From Oceanobacillus zhaokaii (lineage in GTDB: Bacteria > Bacillota > Bacilli > Bacillales > Amphibacillaceae), in assembly GCF_003352005.1 (NCBI RefSeq), contig NZ_CP024848.1, positions 2,427,001-2,491,000 of the forward strand: a DNA stretch of 64,000 nucleotides, read 5' to 3'. A program made the translations under genes and the position numbers. This document shows, one piece after another, positions 36,091-45,091 of this stretch (positions within the stretch are counted from its first letter, which is position 1; the number at the start of each line of letters is the position of its first letter). Under the pieces are notes generated by a model that saw only the letters and a list, made by a program, of their open reading frames with translations, did no database searches and was not told where the DNA came from.

Positions 36091-36771
36091 TTATAGTTCA
36101 ATACTATCGCCAATCTCCATTGCCCGTCCCTCACCCGTTCTGACTTGACTCGCAAACGTATAGGGGTCCTGCTTAATAACAGGAAATGTATTATAATGGA
36201 TTGGCACGACAATCTTAGCATTAATCCAATCCGCGGCTACAAGCGCATCGTCCGGTCCCATCGTAAAATTATCGCCAATTGGTATAAATGCTGCATCTAT
36301 CTCATTCATCTCACCATATATTTTTAAATCGGTAAATAGTGCTGTGTCACCTAAGTGGTAAATCGTTTTTCCTTCAGCGGTATACAGAATTCCACCTGGC
36401 ATGCCACCATAGATGACAGTTCCACTTTCTTCGACATAGGAAGATCCATGGAATGCCTGAGTGAATTTTACACGTCCAAAGTCAAAATGATAGGAACCGC
36501 CAATATGCATTCCATGTACTTTTAATCCCTTAGAACCGAAGTAATCTGCAAGTTCATTTGGTGCGACAACAAGCGCATTATTCCGTTTTGCAATGTCAAG
36601 AGTATCACCAACATGATCATTATGTCCATGTGTTAATAAAATCACGTCCGCTTTAATTGTACTCTCATCCAAGTCGCATGCTGGATTTCCCGAAATAAAC
36701 GGATCAATTAAAATCGTATGTGTCCCTGTTTCGACCTTTACTACTGAATGTCCATGATAAGATACTTTCAT
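36091..36771 (-). CDS. ytkL: metal-dependent hydrolase, YtkL family
   Basis: 226 residues, metallo-beta-lactamase fold of the UPF0173 group. Metal motif [10 protein letters not shown] near 50, [10 protein letters not shown] near 110, HLGDTALF near 145 and a late His in VPIHYNTFP. Substrate unknown. ATG 36771 starts MKVSYHGHS as in the family; a TTG one codon earlier is also possible. Monocistronic with a strong terminator. Confidence 0.9.
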   Translation of the reverse strand: MKVSYHGHSVVKVETGTHTILIDPFISGNPACDLDESTIKADVILLTHGHNDHVGDTLDIAKRNNALVVAPNELADYFGSKGLKVHGMHIGGSYHFDFGRVKFTQAFHGSSYVEESGTVIYGGMPGGILYTAEGKTIYHLGDTALFTDLKIYGEMNEIDAAFIPIGDNFTMGPDDALVAADWINAKIVVPIHYNTFPVIKQDPYTFASQVRTGEGRAMEIGDSIEL

Positions 36772-36847
36772 CAATTATATCTCCCTTTCTATTAGATAAT
36801 CTTCTACTTAACTATTCCACAAGAACCCTGCCTATTCCTCTACCCTA

Positions 36848-38401
36848 TTAATAGTTTTTCCATGCATTCTCATATAGTTGAATTAAATGTGGATCAATTA
36901 ATGTATTAGGCTTTAATGTAACTGAATCACCGTTTTTATCCTCGATAATCGAGTCCTCGTCAGCACCAAAAGCCGTTAAACTCGGGAGCAGATCCGTTTT
37001 CAAAAATCGAGTTGGGATGGTAATATCAACTGTTTGAAGATCAATCTTCCCACGACTTGCCATCACAAATCCCCAGTTGCCGAAGCTTGGTACATCAACA
37101 TGAAGATTTTCCGTATATAATCCCGCCGAGATGACGGTTTCAGCTATTGTCCAATATACTTCAGTTGCAAACACAGGGCTTGTCGCCTGAATCATCGCCG
37201 CTCCACCTGGAAGCAAATGATTACGGACAAGTGAATAAAATTCCTTCGTGTACAGCTTATTTAAGCTTTCGTCATTTGGATCTGGTAAATCGATAATAAT
37301 TACATCGTACCATTCCTCTGATTCTTCTAAAAACTGAAAGGCATCCATATTTTTCACATCAACTTTATCATTTTGCAAAGCACCTTCATTTAATTTCAGC
37401 AGCCGCTCATTCGTATTCGCAAGCTCTGTCATCGCTGGATCAAGGTCGACCAAAGTAATATGCTTGACTTCATCATATTTCAGTACTTCCTTTGCGGCAA
37501 TCCCGTCACCACCACCTAGAATCAGCACTTTTTCCGGATTCTCTGCATAGGCAATTGTCGGGTGGACGAGTACCTCATGGTAACGATATTCATCTGCCGA
37601 GCTAAATTGCAAGGAGCCATTTAAATAAAGCCGCACATCCTCATCTGCACCCTGTGTAAGAATAATTTTCTGGTAATTTGTTTCTTCCATAAGTAAAATT
37701 GGGTCCTGATATAGCTTTTGTTCAAAATTAAAGGCAGCAGCCTCGCCGAATAGCAAACCAATGATTAAAGCGACTAATATCACAATCCCACAAATGGCAT
37801 GTACCAAGAACTTACGTATTTCTTTTCGGAATAGCCATAACACGGTTAATGCTACAAGAACATTAACACAGCCTACTAGAAATGCCGATTTCACCATGCC
37901 AAACTGCGGGCGTAATAGGAAAACGAATAGCAGCCCACCAATTAGTCCACCAGCATAGTCAGAAAACAGTACCCTCGCTGTACTCTTATTTAATTTCACA
38001 CCAATTTCATTTGCCTTGCGGATAAGGATTGGCAACTCAAATCCGGTTAACGCACCGACTAAAATCGTAATGAAATATAAATAAAATGCATCGGTTCCAG
38101 CAGGCGCATATGCGGTAATCCCAAACATCGTAAAGCTGGAAAATCCGCCGATCAGCCCTACACTGAATTCAACCCAAATAAAGGAAAGTATTAGATTTTT
38201 CATTACCTTCTCACTCAGGCTTGCACCAATTCCCATTCCCGTTAAAAACAGCGAAATTGTTAATGTATACTGTTTGACTCCATCACCTAATATGTACGAT
38301 CCTAACGCACCAAACAGAACCTCAAAGATAATGCCACAAATTGAAACAATTCCAGATGACCAATAAATAATCGTGCTTTTTCTTATTGCTTCCTCATTCA
38401 C
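36848..38401 (-). CDS. membrane-fused spermidine synthase-like protein
   Basis: About 517 residues. The N-terminal half has seven or eight hydrophobic segments (near 10-210). The C-terminal half is a polyamine aminopropyltransferase fold: YHEVLVHPTIAY near 278, ILGGGDGIAAKEVLKY near 298, TLVDLDPAMTELA, and DVIIIDLPDPNDE near 365. In true SpeE the HPAL, GGGDG and D(S)TDP motifs bind aminopropyl donor and amine; here HPT and DLPDP deviate. Start is GTG 38401 with GGGGTG 6 nt upstream; GTG 38410 is also in frame. Last gene of the sigma-W module, after a terminator-like hairpin. Product not proven to be spermidine. Confidence 0.8.
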   Translation of the reverse strand: MNEEAIRKSTIIYWSSGIVSICGIIFEVLFGALGSYILGDGVKQYTLTISLFLTGMGIGASLSEKVMKNLILSFIWVEFSVGLIGGFSSFTMFGITAYAPAGTDAFYLYFITILVGALTGFELPILIRKANEIGVKLNKSTARVLFSDYAGGLIGGLLFVFLLRPQFGMVKSAFLVGCVNVLVALTVLWLFRKEIRKFLVHAICGIVILVALIIGLLFGEAAAFNFEQKLYQDPILLMEETNYQKIILTQGADEDVRLYLNGSLQFSSADEYRYHEVLVHPTIAYAENPEKVLILGGGDGIAAKEVLKYDEVKHITLVDLDPAMTELANTNERLLKLNEGALQNDKVDVKNMDAFQFLEESEEWYDVIIIDLPDPNDESLNKLYTKEFYSLVRNHLLPGGAAMIQATSPVFATEVYWTIAETVISAGLYTENLHVDVPSFGNWGFVMASRGKIDLQTVDITIPTRFLKTDLLPSLTAFGADEDSIIEDKNGDSVTLKPNTLIDPHLIQLYENAWKNY

Positions 38402-38422
38402 TACAGACACCCCATTAAACGA

Positions 38423-38456
38423 AAATAAAAACAGCGGCCGAGCTTTGGCTGGCCGC
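38423..38456 (-). terminator. strong terminator-like hairpin between DUF350 gene and the SpeE-like gene
   Basis: GCGGCC (38434-38439) with GGCCGC (38451-38456) and AGC/GCT inside, 4-nt loop, followed on the minus strand by TGTTTTTATTTT. It ends about 20 nt before the SpeE-like start codon, so expression of that gene depends on read-through or a separate start. Confidence 0.8.
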
Positions 38457-38473
38457 CCATATCTTAAAACACA

Positions 38474-38869
38474 TTATGTAATCGACGCACCAACAACGAG
38501 CGCAATCCCAATTGATACACTAAACGAAATAATACCAACCGCGATATTATTCTTCTTCAATTCATCTTCAACGGAAAATCTTCTTATCACCAAATTAACG
38601 AGCACATAGGCAATCATTTGCAGGACAACCCCAAATACTCCCCATATTACTGTTTCATAAATGTAATTGCTGTGATAAATTGCAAAGGCAAGAATGATAC
38701 TTATGCCGACAATCTTCCCTGCAATCGATAGGGCGACAGCTGAATTGCCATTATGCACTTCTTCCATATCCTTATACTTTCTAGTTAAAAGTTCAAAAAT
38801 AACGACCCCTATTAAAATGATAACAATCGAAATGAAAAAATATGCAATCGTTGCGATATATGCCTCCAT
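38474..38869 (-). CDS. DUF350 (YjfL-like) membrane protein
   Basis: 131 residues with four hydrophobic segments near 3-25, 46-66, 72-95 and 108-130, the pattern of DUF350. Function unknown; DUF350 genes recur next to PspA and polyamine-related enzymes in distant bacteria, including the E. coli yjf cluster. AAAGGAGG precedes the ATG. 15 nt after the DUF4247 gene. Confidence 0.85.
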   Translation of the reverse strand: MEAYIATIAYFFISIVIILIGVVIFELLTRKYKDMEEVHNGNSAVALSIAGKIVGISIILAFAIYHSNYIYETVIWGVFGVVLQMIAYVLVNLVIRRFSVEDELKKNNIAVGIISFSVSIGIALVVGASIT

Positions 38870-38884
38870 CGATAATCCCTCCTT

Positions 38885-39508
38885 TTACTTTCCTGTGTTC
38901 GGACCGCCGCCCCTAAATGTCGTATTTCCTCGATTTGGTGTGCCATAACCAGAATATGTTCCGGAGTTCCGCTGGCTTCCCCAATTACTGCCAAAGATAC
39001 TATCTAGAAGCCTAATTCCGAAATATGTTTGTAAAAAGCTTGGTGAATAATTTCTTTGTACAAATTGCTCTGTAGCAACTTCAATCAGCAATACATTCTC
39101 ATCATCCACACTAGGCTTCAGCGTAACAAAATAATCCGGATAAATAAAGATTTGCTGCTGATCGATGACCTCACTAGTTTCCTCTGGCTCAACCTTCGAC
39201 GTTAAAACACTAGCAAGTTCTTCTAAGGTAAATTCCTTCGTTGCATAGATTTCTGCTGTAGTGGACTCATCTGTCACAACGTCAACTAGAGGAAAGTTTG
39301 CCTCGATAATCGAATCGATTTGGCTACTCGGACTTGCAGCAATAGCAGCTTCAATTTCTTCTTTTCCAGATTCATCGGGAATACTCTCCGCTGTTATCGT
39401 GATTTCCTGTTGAATTCCTCGATCAGAATTATCCATAGGGGATGAGCAGGCAGTTAAATATAAGATAAATAATATAAAGCCACTAAGCATACACCATCTC
39501 TTTAACAA
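38885..39508 (-). CDS. DUF4247 lipoprotein
   Basis: About 207 residues from TTG 39508, which has AAAGGGGG 6 nt upstream; the open frame continues to 39616 but that part overlaps a hairpin and lacks similarity. A lipobox LYLTAC at residue 21 predicts a lipoprotein on the outer face of the membrane. Residues 60-165 are the DUF4247-like core, ending FFVQRNYSPSFLQTYFGIR-like; the C-terminus is a Gly/Asn/Arg-rich tail. Part of the PspA operon. Confidence 0.8.
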   Translation of the reverse strand: MLKRWCMLSGFILFILYLTACSSPMDNSDRGIQQEITITAESIPDESGKEEIEAAIAASPSSQIDSIIEANFPLVDVVTDESTTAEIYATKEFTLEELASVLTSKVEPEETSEVIDQQQIFIYPDYFVTLKPSVDDENVLLIEVATEQFVQRNYSPSFLQTYFGIRLLDSIFGSNWGSQRNSGTYSGYGTPNRGNTTFRGGGPNTGK

Positions 39509-39612
39509 CTTAATCCCCCTTTCGATAGGAAACCGGGCATTCGCCAAGTCATTAGGTGAATGCCATAGTTGCCCTATGCAGAAAGAAATATCGATATACT
39601 TTCTTACTGCGA

Positions 39613-39646
39613 ACATAAGGGAGCAGTAATCACTGCTCCCTTATGT
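39613..39646 (-). terminator. perfect 15-bp hairpin after pspA
   Basis: ACATAAGGGAGCAGT (39613-39627) and ACTGCTCCCTTATGT (39632-39646) with a 4-nt loop. No T-run follows, so it looks like an intra-operon attenuator or RNA-stabilising stem rather than a full stop. Confidence 0.65.
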
Positions 39647-39662
39647 CAGATCCCATCATGCC

Positions 39663-40331
39663 TTATTCTTTACCCATTTTTTGTTTCAATGCAGCTAGTT
39701 CATCATCTACATCATTTTTAATTAAATCTTCAAATTCATCATCTAATGAACGGCTAGCCTGTGACAAGTCTTCACTTGTTTCTGCCTCTGCTTCAAAACG
39801 CATGACTTTCTCTTCCATACGCTCGAATCCACGCTTCGATGCATCATCGCCAATCGATGACATTGTACGATTTATTTTCGTACGTACTTGCGCAGATTCT
39901 GCACGTGCCTTAAGCGAATCGCGTTTTAAATTCATTTCTTGATATTCTTTCTTCATTTCATCTAAGCGTTCGCGAAGTAAATCTGCATCAGCCTTCGCTC
40001 TTTCCCAAGATTCATTTAATGCTACTGCTGTCGCATCATGATCCTTCTTATCTTGCAGTGCACGACGAGCTAAGTCATCATTACCAGCTTCAACAGCTTT
40101 TTCTGCTTGTTCTTGCCTTTTTTGTACTAATGCTAGTGCATCATTTGCTTTACGTTTCAGCATTTTCTCATTTGCGATTTGTTTTGCTACAGCCGCTTCT
40201 ACTTCGCGAATGTCTTCTCCCATGTCACGCATGTACTGATCCAGCATTTTCACCGGATCCTCTGCTTTATCAAGCATTGCATTCAATTCTGAACCTACTA
40301 CTGTTTTTACTCGTTTAAAAAATTTAAACAT
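39663..40331 (-). CDS. pspA: phage shock protein A homolog (PspA/IM30)
   Basis: 222-residue, almost entirely helical coiled-coil protein that binds stressed membranes. N-terminus MFKFFKRVKTVVGSELNAML is an amphipathic helix, followed by AEDPVKMLDQYMRDMGEDI typical of PspA. Heptads run to about 180; the C-terminus ends ELAALKQKMG. Second gene of the sigma-W module; in B. subtilis pspA (ydjF) is likewise sigma-W dependent. Confidence 0.93.
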   Translation of the reverse strand: MFKFFKRVKTVVGSELNAMLDKAEDPVKMLDQYMRDMGEDIREVEAAVAKQIANEKMLKRKANDALALVQKRQEQAEKAVEAGNDDLARRALQDKKDHDATAVALNESWERAKADADLLRERLDEMKKEYQEMNLKRDSLKARAESAQVRTKINRTMSSIGDDASKRGFERMEEKVMRFEAEAETSEDLSQASRSLDDEFEDLIKNDVDDELAALKQKMGKE

Positions 40332-40361
40332 TTATTTTCCTCCTTTATATTATATCCTTCT

Positions 40362-40874
40362 TTAGATGGATCCTGCGATTATCTTGAGCTCATAAGGCTC
40401 AATCGCGAATCCGGTACTTACTTCAATTTCAGTGTCCCATGATTCTAACCCGAGAAAGTTCTCCTCTGAATCATCCTCATAATCAGCATAATGGGTTTCC
40501 ATTCCATGCACATTAGAACTTCGACCTTCACCGATTACTCTCGCAACGCCCTCTTCCTCCAAATAATACGTTTTATTGTCATACGTCAACTTCTTCGGAT
40601 ATGGCTCAGACACTTGGAACTTCACCTTTTCATACATTGCCAGCTCAAGTTCATCATCCATTTCCACTGACAACCATAATGTCTTCTCTTCCCCTAGTAG
40701 CTGGTAATCATACCATTCATAGCTGCCATCTCGGAGTGTAATTTTTCCTACAACCTCGAAATCCTGTAATTCATAGGTGATGATATCGCCTACTTTCATA
40801 TTAAGTACAGTTCTTTTTTCTGTTGTAGGCTGGTTTTGATCCTTTTTTGAAAAAAACTTTGAAAAAAATCCCAT
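40362..40874 (-). CDS. DUF4178 protein, first gene of the PspA module
   Basis: 170 residues from ATG 40874 (GAGGTG upstream). The central domain has MKVGDIITYELQDFEVVGKI near 27, YEWYDYQLLGE near 56 and a beta-rich body, matching DUF4178. It is soluble with a short basic start. Function unknown; DUF4178 occurs beside PspA in many bacteria. Preceded directly by the sigma-W promoter. Confidence 0.82.
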   Translation of the reverse strand: MGFFSKFFSKKDQNQPTTEKRTVLNMKVGDIITYELQDFEVVGKITLRDGSYEWYDYQLLGEEKTLWLSVEMDDELELAMYEKVKFQVSEPYPKKLTYDNKTYYLEEEGVARVIGEGRSSNVHGMETHYADYEDDSEENFLGLESWDTEIEVSTGFAIEPYELKIIAGSI

Positions 40875-40912
40875 CAATTCACCTCTAGTTCATTTCGACG
40901 TTATAATAGTTA

Positions 40913-40938
40913 TACGAATATAAATCAGAATGGTTTCA
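40913..40938 (-). promoter_or_regulatory. ECF sigma-W promoter of the PspA module
   Basis: Minus-strand TGAAAC (40933-40938), exactly 16 nt, CGTA (40913-40916), followed by TA. This is the full B. subtilis sigma-W consensus. The expected leader to the DUF4178 ATG is about 30 nt. Confidence 0.85.
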
Positions 40939-40983
40939 AAAAAAATATATAAATTTCTCATTTCATAAAGATTGTTGTAATTT

Positions 40984-41341
40984 TGATAAACTGCTAATTA
41001 GGTGTAACTTTGATTTAAGCTCCGGAGAGTCGCACCACCTTAAGGCAACGCGGTCTGCTCCATCGAAAGCAGTAATTTTTCCTGCAGGAGTCTCCTGTCC
41101 TGCTGCAATCAACAGCCATAAGAGAGGCAAATGCTGTTCTATCTCTAATAGGGGGATAGAACATATCATTACTGCACAATCCCAGCGGAGGAAATACACT
41201 GAGACTCCTGCGGGAGGAAGAGCTTTGGTGAGACTTCGAAGTGCGTCAGCACGAGAAGGCTCACCAGCCCTCCACGGAAAGCGTAGTGTATTTCCGTAGC
41301 GACTGGCCAGGAAGCATCCCTCTTAGTTCGTACCTTTAAAT
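40984..41341. repeat. MITE-like repeat copy A (composite)
   Basis: Left edge TTGATAAACTGCTAATTA and right edge, read inward, carrying CGAACTAAGAG resemble the ends of copies B (43450-43826) and C (57478-57626). Inside is a segment with GGAAATACACT (41190-41200) and AGTGTATTTCC (41285-41295) as perfect inverted repeats. It contains GACTTCGAAGTGC and AGGCTCACCAGCC, also present in copy B. No gene; fills the 400-nt gap upstream of the peptidase. Confidence 0.65.
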
Positions 41342-41408
41342 AAACCTTTTTGATAAACACACCTTACATTTGTTATACTAGTTATATTCTAACATAGAGG
41401 TGAAAACG

Positions 41409-42506
41409 TTGACTACTCGAATGGATAGCTTATTAACAGAAATTAACAAACAACAGATTGAAAGTGTGCTCGTTACATCAAAGGCAAACTTTTATTACTT
41501 AAGTAATTATTATACAGACCCACACGAACGTGTAATCGGCGTATACATTAGCAATAAATTAGACCCAATTCTAATCCTTCCCAAAATGGAAGCAGAAGAT
41601 GCGAAAAATGCTGGGTGGAAAAATGAAATGATTGGCTATTATGATCACGAGGATCCATGGGAATTACTCCGCAGTCATTTAGAAAAAAATGGGGCTGCTC
41701 CAGCTTCAATTGCACTAGAACAGGATCATATTACATTAGAAAGATACCAAGCAATTAAGCGGATTTTACCGAATGCAGAAATATTTGATGCCAAAGAAAT
41801 CTTAGCAAACCAACGTGTCATCAAAACGAAAAAGGAATATGCACTATTAAAACAAGCCGCACAGCTCGCTGATTTCGGTGTAGAAACTGGAGTAAAAGCA
41901 ATTACTGAAGGAGTTACCGAATTAGAACTGATTGCAAAGATTGAATATGAATTAAAAAGACAAGGTGTACAAGAAATGTCATTCTCTACGATGGCCCTTT
42001 CCGGGATAAAAACTGCATCCCCACATGGTAATCCATCGAATAAGAAAATTACTGCTGGTGACTTAGTCATGTTTGACCTTGGGGTTGTGTTTGAAGGCTA
42101 TTGCTCCGACATAACAAGAACCGTTGCTTTCAAATCAATTACGGATGAACAGAAGAATATTTACGAAACTGTTCTTGCAGCAGAGCAAAATGCAATCGAT
42201 ATTTCACAATTAGGGACAGCAGTTGGTAATATTGATAAAGCTGCGAGATCTACAATTGAACAGGCTGGATATGGTGAATATTTCACACACAGAATTGGCC
42301 ATGGTCTAGGAATTGAAACGCATGAATATCCATCAATGCATGGTAATAACGAACTTGCGCTTGTTGAAGGCATGTGCTTCACAATCGAGCCAGGAATTTA
42401 TATTCCGAATACTGGCGGTGTTCGGATTGAGGATATGATTTTCACAACAGAAAAAGGACCTGAAATCCTCACCGCATATCCAAAAGAATTGCAAATCATT
42501 AAATAA
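41409..42506 (+). CDS. M24B family Xaa-Pro dipeptidase/aminopeptidase
   Basis: 365 residues, pita-bread metallopeptidase that removes or splits N-terminal Xaa-Pro units. The N-terminal creatinase-like domain covers residues 1-130; the catalytic domain has metal ligands in MFDLGVVFEGYCSDITRT (two Asp), HRIGHGLGIETHEYP (His), FTIEPGIYIP and GVRIEDM (two Glu). TTG 41409 was chosen since GAGGTG lies 6 nt upstream; GTG 41400 is part of that site. Resembles B. subtilis YkvY/YqhT. Strong terminator follows. Confidence 0.92.
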   Translation: MTTRMDSLLTEINKQQIESVLVTSKANFYYLSNYYTDPHERVIGVYISNKLDPILILPKMEAEDAKNAGWKNEMIGYYDHEDPWELLRSHLEKNGAAPASIALEQDHITLERYQAIKRILPNAEIFDAKEILANQRVIKTKKEYALLKQAAQLADFGVETGVKAITEGVTELELIAKIEYELKRQGVQEMSFSTMALSGIKTASPHGNPSNKKITAGDLVMFDLGVVFEGYCSDITRTVAFKSITDEQKNIYETVLAAEQNAIDISQLGTAVGNIDKAARSTIEQAGYGEYFTHRIGHGLGIETHEYPSMHGNNELALVEGMCFTIEPGIYIPNTGGVRIEDMIFTTEKGPEILTAYPKELQIIK

Positions 42507-42534
42507 GGCTGTTAAAAATGAACCTTAAACATGT

Positions 42535-42569
42535 AAAGCGGCTCGTCGAATCGAACGACGAGCCGCTTT
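42535..42569 (+). terminator. intrinsic terminator after the peptidase gene
   Basis: AAAGCGGCTCGTCG (42535-42548) and CGACGAGCCGCTTT (42556-42569), 14 bp perfect, 7-nt loop. Confidence 0.85.
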
Positions 42570-42581
42570 CATTGAACAACT

Positions 42582-42743
42582 TTATTTTTTTGCATTATTA
42601 AACTTGTGTATCCCTCGATTATTTGTAAGTTGATCTTCTACTACACCGCTTTGATAACTTTCGAATAACTGGTTTTGTACAGCTGCCACACCCTCAGGAT
42701 CTAATTCATAATTACTTGATATTTTACCTTGTTTTTTTGACAA
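42582..42743 (-). CDS. small hydrophilic protein, 53 residues, unknown
   Basis: TTG start at 42743 with GGAGGTG 7 nt upstream. The translation starts MSKKQGKISSNYELDPEG and ends KFNNAKK; it is charged, without Cys or Trp and with one Tyr pair. The small, polar composition resembles minor spore proteins, but it matches none I know. A CAAACTA sequence upstream is a weak sigma-G -10 candidate without a good -35. Convergent with the peptidase gene, divergent from uspA. Confidence 0.6.
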   Translation of the reverse strand: MSKKQGKISSNYELDPEGVAAVQNQLFESYQSGVVEDQLTNNRGIHKFNNAKK

Positions 42744-42870
42744 ATGACCCACCTCCGTAGGCGTAGTTTGTCCAATAAAAATGAAAAATAATGGGTTCCT
42801 TTTCTTCCATTTTTTGTTTGAAGCGTTTCCTGATAGGGTATATACTTAAAGGGAAAGGGGAGGAATAATC

Positions 42871-43299
42871 ATGGAATATAATAATATCGTAGTAGCTGTA
42901 GATGGTTCAGAAGCCGCAGAAAAAGCATTCAAAAAATCACTAGACATTGCAAAAAGAAATAATGCGCGATTGATACTTGCACATGTTGTTGATTCACGTA
43001 CCTTTGCAACTGCTGAAGCATATGACCGTTCGCTTGCTGAGCGTGCTGAACAATACGCAAAGGAACTACTTGACTCTTACGTTGAAAATGCGAAAACAGC
43101 AGGTGTTACTGATTTAGTTCGCTGCATTGAATATGGATCTCCCAAAGTGAAAATCACAAAAAACATTGCTAAGGATTTTAAAGCTGACCTCATCATTTGT
43201 GGTGCAACAGGTATGAACGCAGTGGAACGATTCTTAATCGGAAGTGTTTCCGAAAGCATTACAAGATATGCTGAATGTGACGTATTGGTTGTACGATAA
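42871..43299 (+). CDS. universal stress protein A family
   Basis: 142 residues with the Rossmann-like Usp fold: NNIVVAVDGSEAAEKAFKKS at the start and the ATP-binding motif GATGMNAVERFLIGSVSESI (G-2X-G-9X-G-S) near 110, so ATP binding is likely. GGGGAGG precedes the ATG. Monocistronic with a strong terminator. Located next to ackA as in several Bacillaceae. Confidence 0.92.
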   Translation: MEYNNIVVAVDGSEAAEKAFKKSLDIAKRNNARLILAHVVDSRTFATAEAYDRSLAERAEQYAKELLDSYVENAKTAGVTDLVRCIEYGSPKVKITKNIAKDFKADLIICGATGMNAVERFLIGSVSESITRYAECDVLVVR

Positions 43300-43345
43300 T
43301 AAATCATACTGTTCTATTAAAAATAAAATAACATTTCTTTTTTAC

Positions 43346-43384
43346 ACTAAGGCTGTCACCTTAAAACATGGTGACAGCCTTAGT
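43346..43384 (+). terminator. intrinsic terminator after the Usp gene
   Basis: ACTAAGGCTGTCACC (43346-43360) pairs with GGTGACAGCCTTAGT (43370-43384). Its right arm and the following TTGTACTTAT recur near 51757-51776. Confidence 0.8.
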
Positions 43385-43449
43385 TGTACTTATCAGCAAG
43401 TAAGTGTATTTTACTTTGGTATTTCCTGTAACCGAATATTAATAGATGA

Positions 43450-43826
43450 TATAAAGTGCGAACTAAGAGTACAGTTGATTTCCGCTCCGGACATTCGCAA
43501 TATTTCTTATCCACCAGAAGACGTTGCTATTCCCTAAGTAGTCTCCTTTCCTTAATCAATGATCAATTTCGATAGTTAGTGCGTTTGCTACTTCTATGTC
43601 GGTAGGTTTCGTAAAATACACGAAGACTCCACGAAAATAAAGAGCAATTTGTCTGATTGCGATGTAACGCTGCCGAAGCCTTCCTTATCCTATGGGAGGA
43701 AAGGCCTCGGTGGGACTTCGAAGTGCACAGCACAAGGAGGCTCACCAGCCGCCCTAAGATGCGCTCCGTGTATTTCCGGGACTGGCCCGAGTGCATTTGC
43801 TATCTTAAGTTACGTTGCACTTTATA
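43450..43826. repeat. MITE-like repeat copy B, 377 bp
   Basis: Perfect 10-bp terminal inverted repeats TATAAAGTGC (43450-43459) and GCACTTTATA (43817-43826). The left end continues GAACTAAGAG as in copies A and C. It includes TTAGTGCGTTTG (also in copy C, opposite strand) and GACTTCGAAGTGC plus GGCTCACCAGCC (also in copy A). No coding frame. It fills most of the 587-nt gap between the Usp gene and ackA. Confidence 0.7.
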
Positions 43827-43851
43827 CAAATAGCAACAAGGAAAAATTTAA

Positions 43852-43877
43852 AAGCGCTCCATACACATGAAGCGCTT
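43852..43877 (-). terminator. intrinsic terminator after ackA
   Basis: AAGCGCT (43852-43858) with AGCGCTT (43871-43877); the minus strand continues TTTAAATTTTTCC. Confidence 0.7.
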
Positions 43878-43886
43878 CTAATTACT

Positions 43887-45071
43887 TTATTTAGCTAAAC
43901 GTAACGTATCCCTTGCAATAACTACTTCTTCATTCGTAGGGATAATCAATACTTTCACAGGTGAATGCGGATAGTTGATGAATCGTTCATCTCCACGAGT
44001 TTCGTTTAATTTAGGATCCCAGTATACGCCCATAAATTCTAGGCCATGCAAGATTTTTTCTCTTACAGCAGAACTGTTTTCGCCGACACCTGCTGTAAAG
44101 ATAATTGCATCTACACCAGACATTTTCGCTGCATAAGATCCGATATATTTATGGATTCTTTCAGCAAATACGTCTAAAGCTAATTCTGCACGTGGATTCG
44201 TATCCACTTGCTCTTGAATATCACGTAAATCACTAGAGAATCCTGAAAGTGCAAGCATTCCACTTTCTTTATTAAATACATCAATTACTTCTTCGGCTGT
44301 CTTACCAGTTTTCTCCATAATGTACGGAATTAATGCAGGGTCAAGATCTCCTGAACGTGTTCCCATTGTTACCCCAGCAAGTGGTGTGAAGCCCATTGAT
44401 GTATCAATTGATTTTCCACCTTCGATTGCAGTGATACTAGCACCATTTCCGATATGACAAGAAATTAATCGTAATTTTTCAATAGGAACGCCCATTAAGT
44501 CTGCTGCACGCTCTGATACATATTTATGTGATGTACCGTGGAAACCATATTTACGGATACCAAAGTCATCATAGTATTCCTTTGGTAAGCTATATAAATA
44601 AGATGTATTAGGCATTGTTTGATGGAATGCTGTATCAAATACTGCTACCATTGGCACATTTGGCAAGATTTCCTGGAAAGCATAAATACCAGTTAAGTTC
44701 GCTGGGTTATGCAATGGTGCTAATTCCGATGTTTCTACAATTTTTGCGATTACATCATCTGTAATTAATACAGAATCATCGAAGTATTCTCCGCCATGTA
44801 CTACACGATGTCCAACTGCATCAATTTCATCAAATGACGCTACAACCCCTGTTGAGATTAAAGCATCTAATAGTTTCTTAACGGCTACAGCATGATCTGG
44901 AATATCGCCAACTGTTTTCTCTTTCTTACCATCCACTTCAATCTTGAAAACAGAATCTGCTAAACCGATTCTTTCCACTAGACCGATTGCTTTTACTGTT
45001 TCCTCTGGCATTTCAATTAATTGGAATTTTAATGAAGAACTACCAGCATTAATTGCTAACACATTACTCAT
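43887..45071 (-). CDS. ackA: acetate kinase
   Basis: Acetyl phosphate plus ADP to acetate plus ATP in overflow metabolism. 394 residues from ATG 45071 (AGGAG 9 nt upstream; TTG 45080 is too close). Motifs: [15 protein letters not shown], the catalytic [14 protein letters not shown] near 90, DTAFHQTMP near 147, [13 protein letters not shown] near 172, and [16 protein letters not shown] phosphate loop near 205. Directly downstream of ytxK, as in B. subtilis. Confidence 0.97.
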   Translation of the reverse strand: MSNVLAINAGSSSLKFQLIEMPEETVKAIGLVERIGLADSVFKIEVDGKKEKTVGDIPDHAVAVKKLLDALISTGVVASFDEIDAVGHRVVHGGEYFDDSVLITDDVIAKIVETSELAPLHNPANLTGIYAFQEILPNVPMVAVFDTAFHQTMPNTSYLYSLPKEYYDDFGIRKYGFHGTSHKYVSERAADLMGVPIEKLRLISCHIGNGASITAIEGGKSIDTSMGFTPLAGVTMGTRSGDLDPALIPYIMEKTGKTAEEVIDVFNKESGMLALSGFSSDLRDIQEQVDTNPRAELALDVFAERIHKYIGSYAAKMSGVDAIIFTAGVGENSSAVREKILHGLEFMGVYWDPKLNETRGDERFINYPHSPVKVLIIPTNEEVVIARDTLRLAK

Positions 45072-45091
45072 TGATGACAACTCCTAAAAAA

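Noticed and set aside
40963..41199. 78-residue minus-strand frame upstream of DUF4178
   Set aside because: It lies wholly in the MITE-like repeat copy A.
43244..43537. 97-residue plus-strand frame after the Usp gene
   Set aside because: It runs through the Usp terminator and into the repeat; no binding site.
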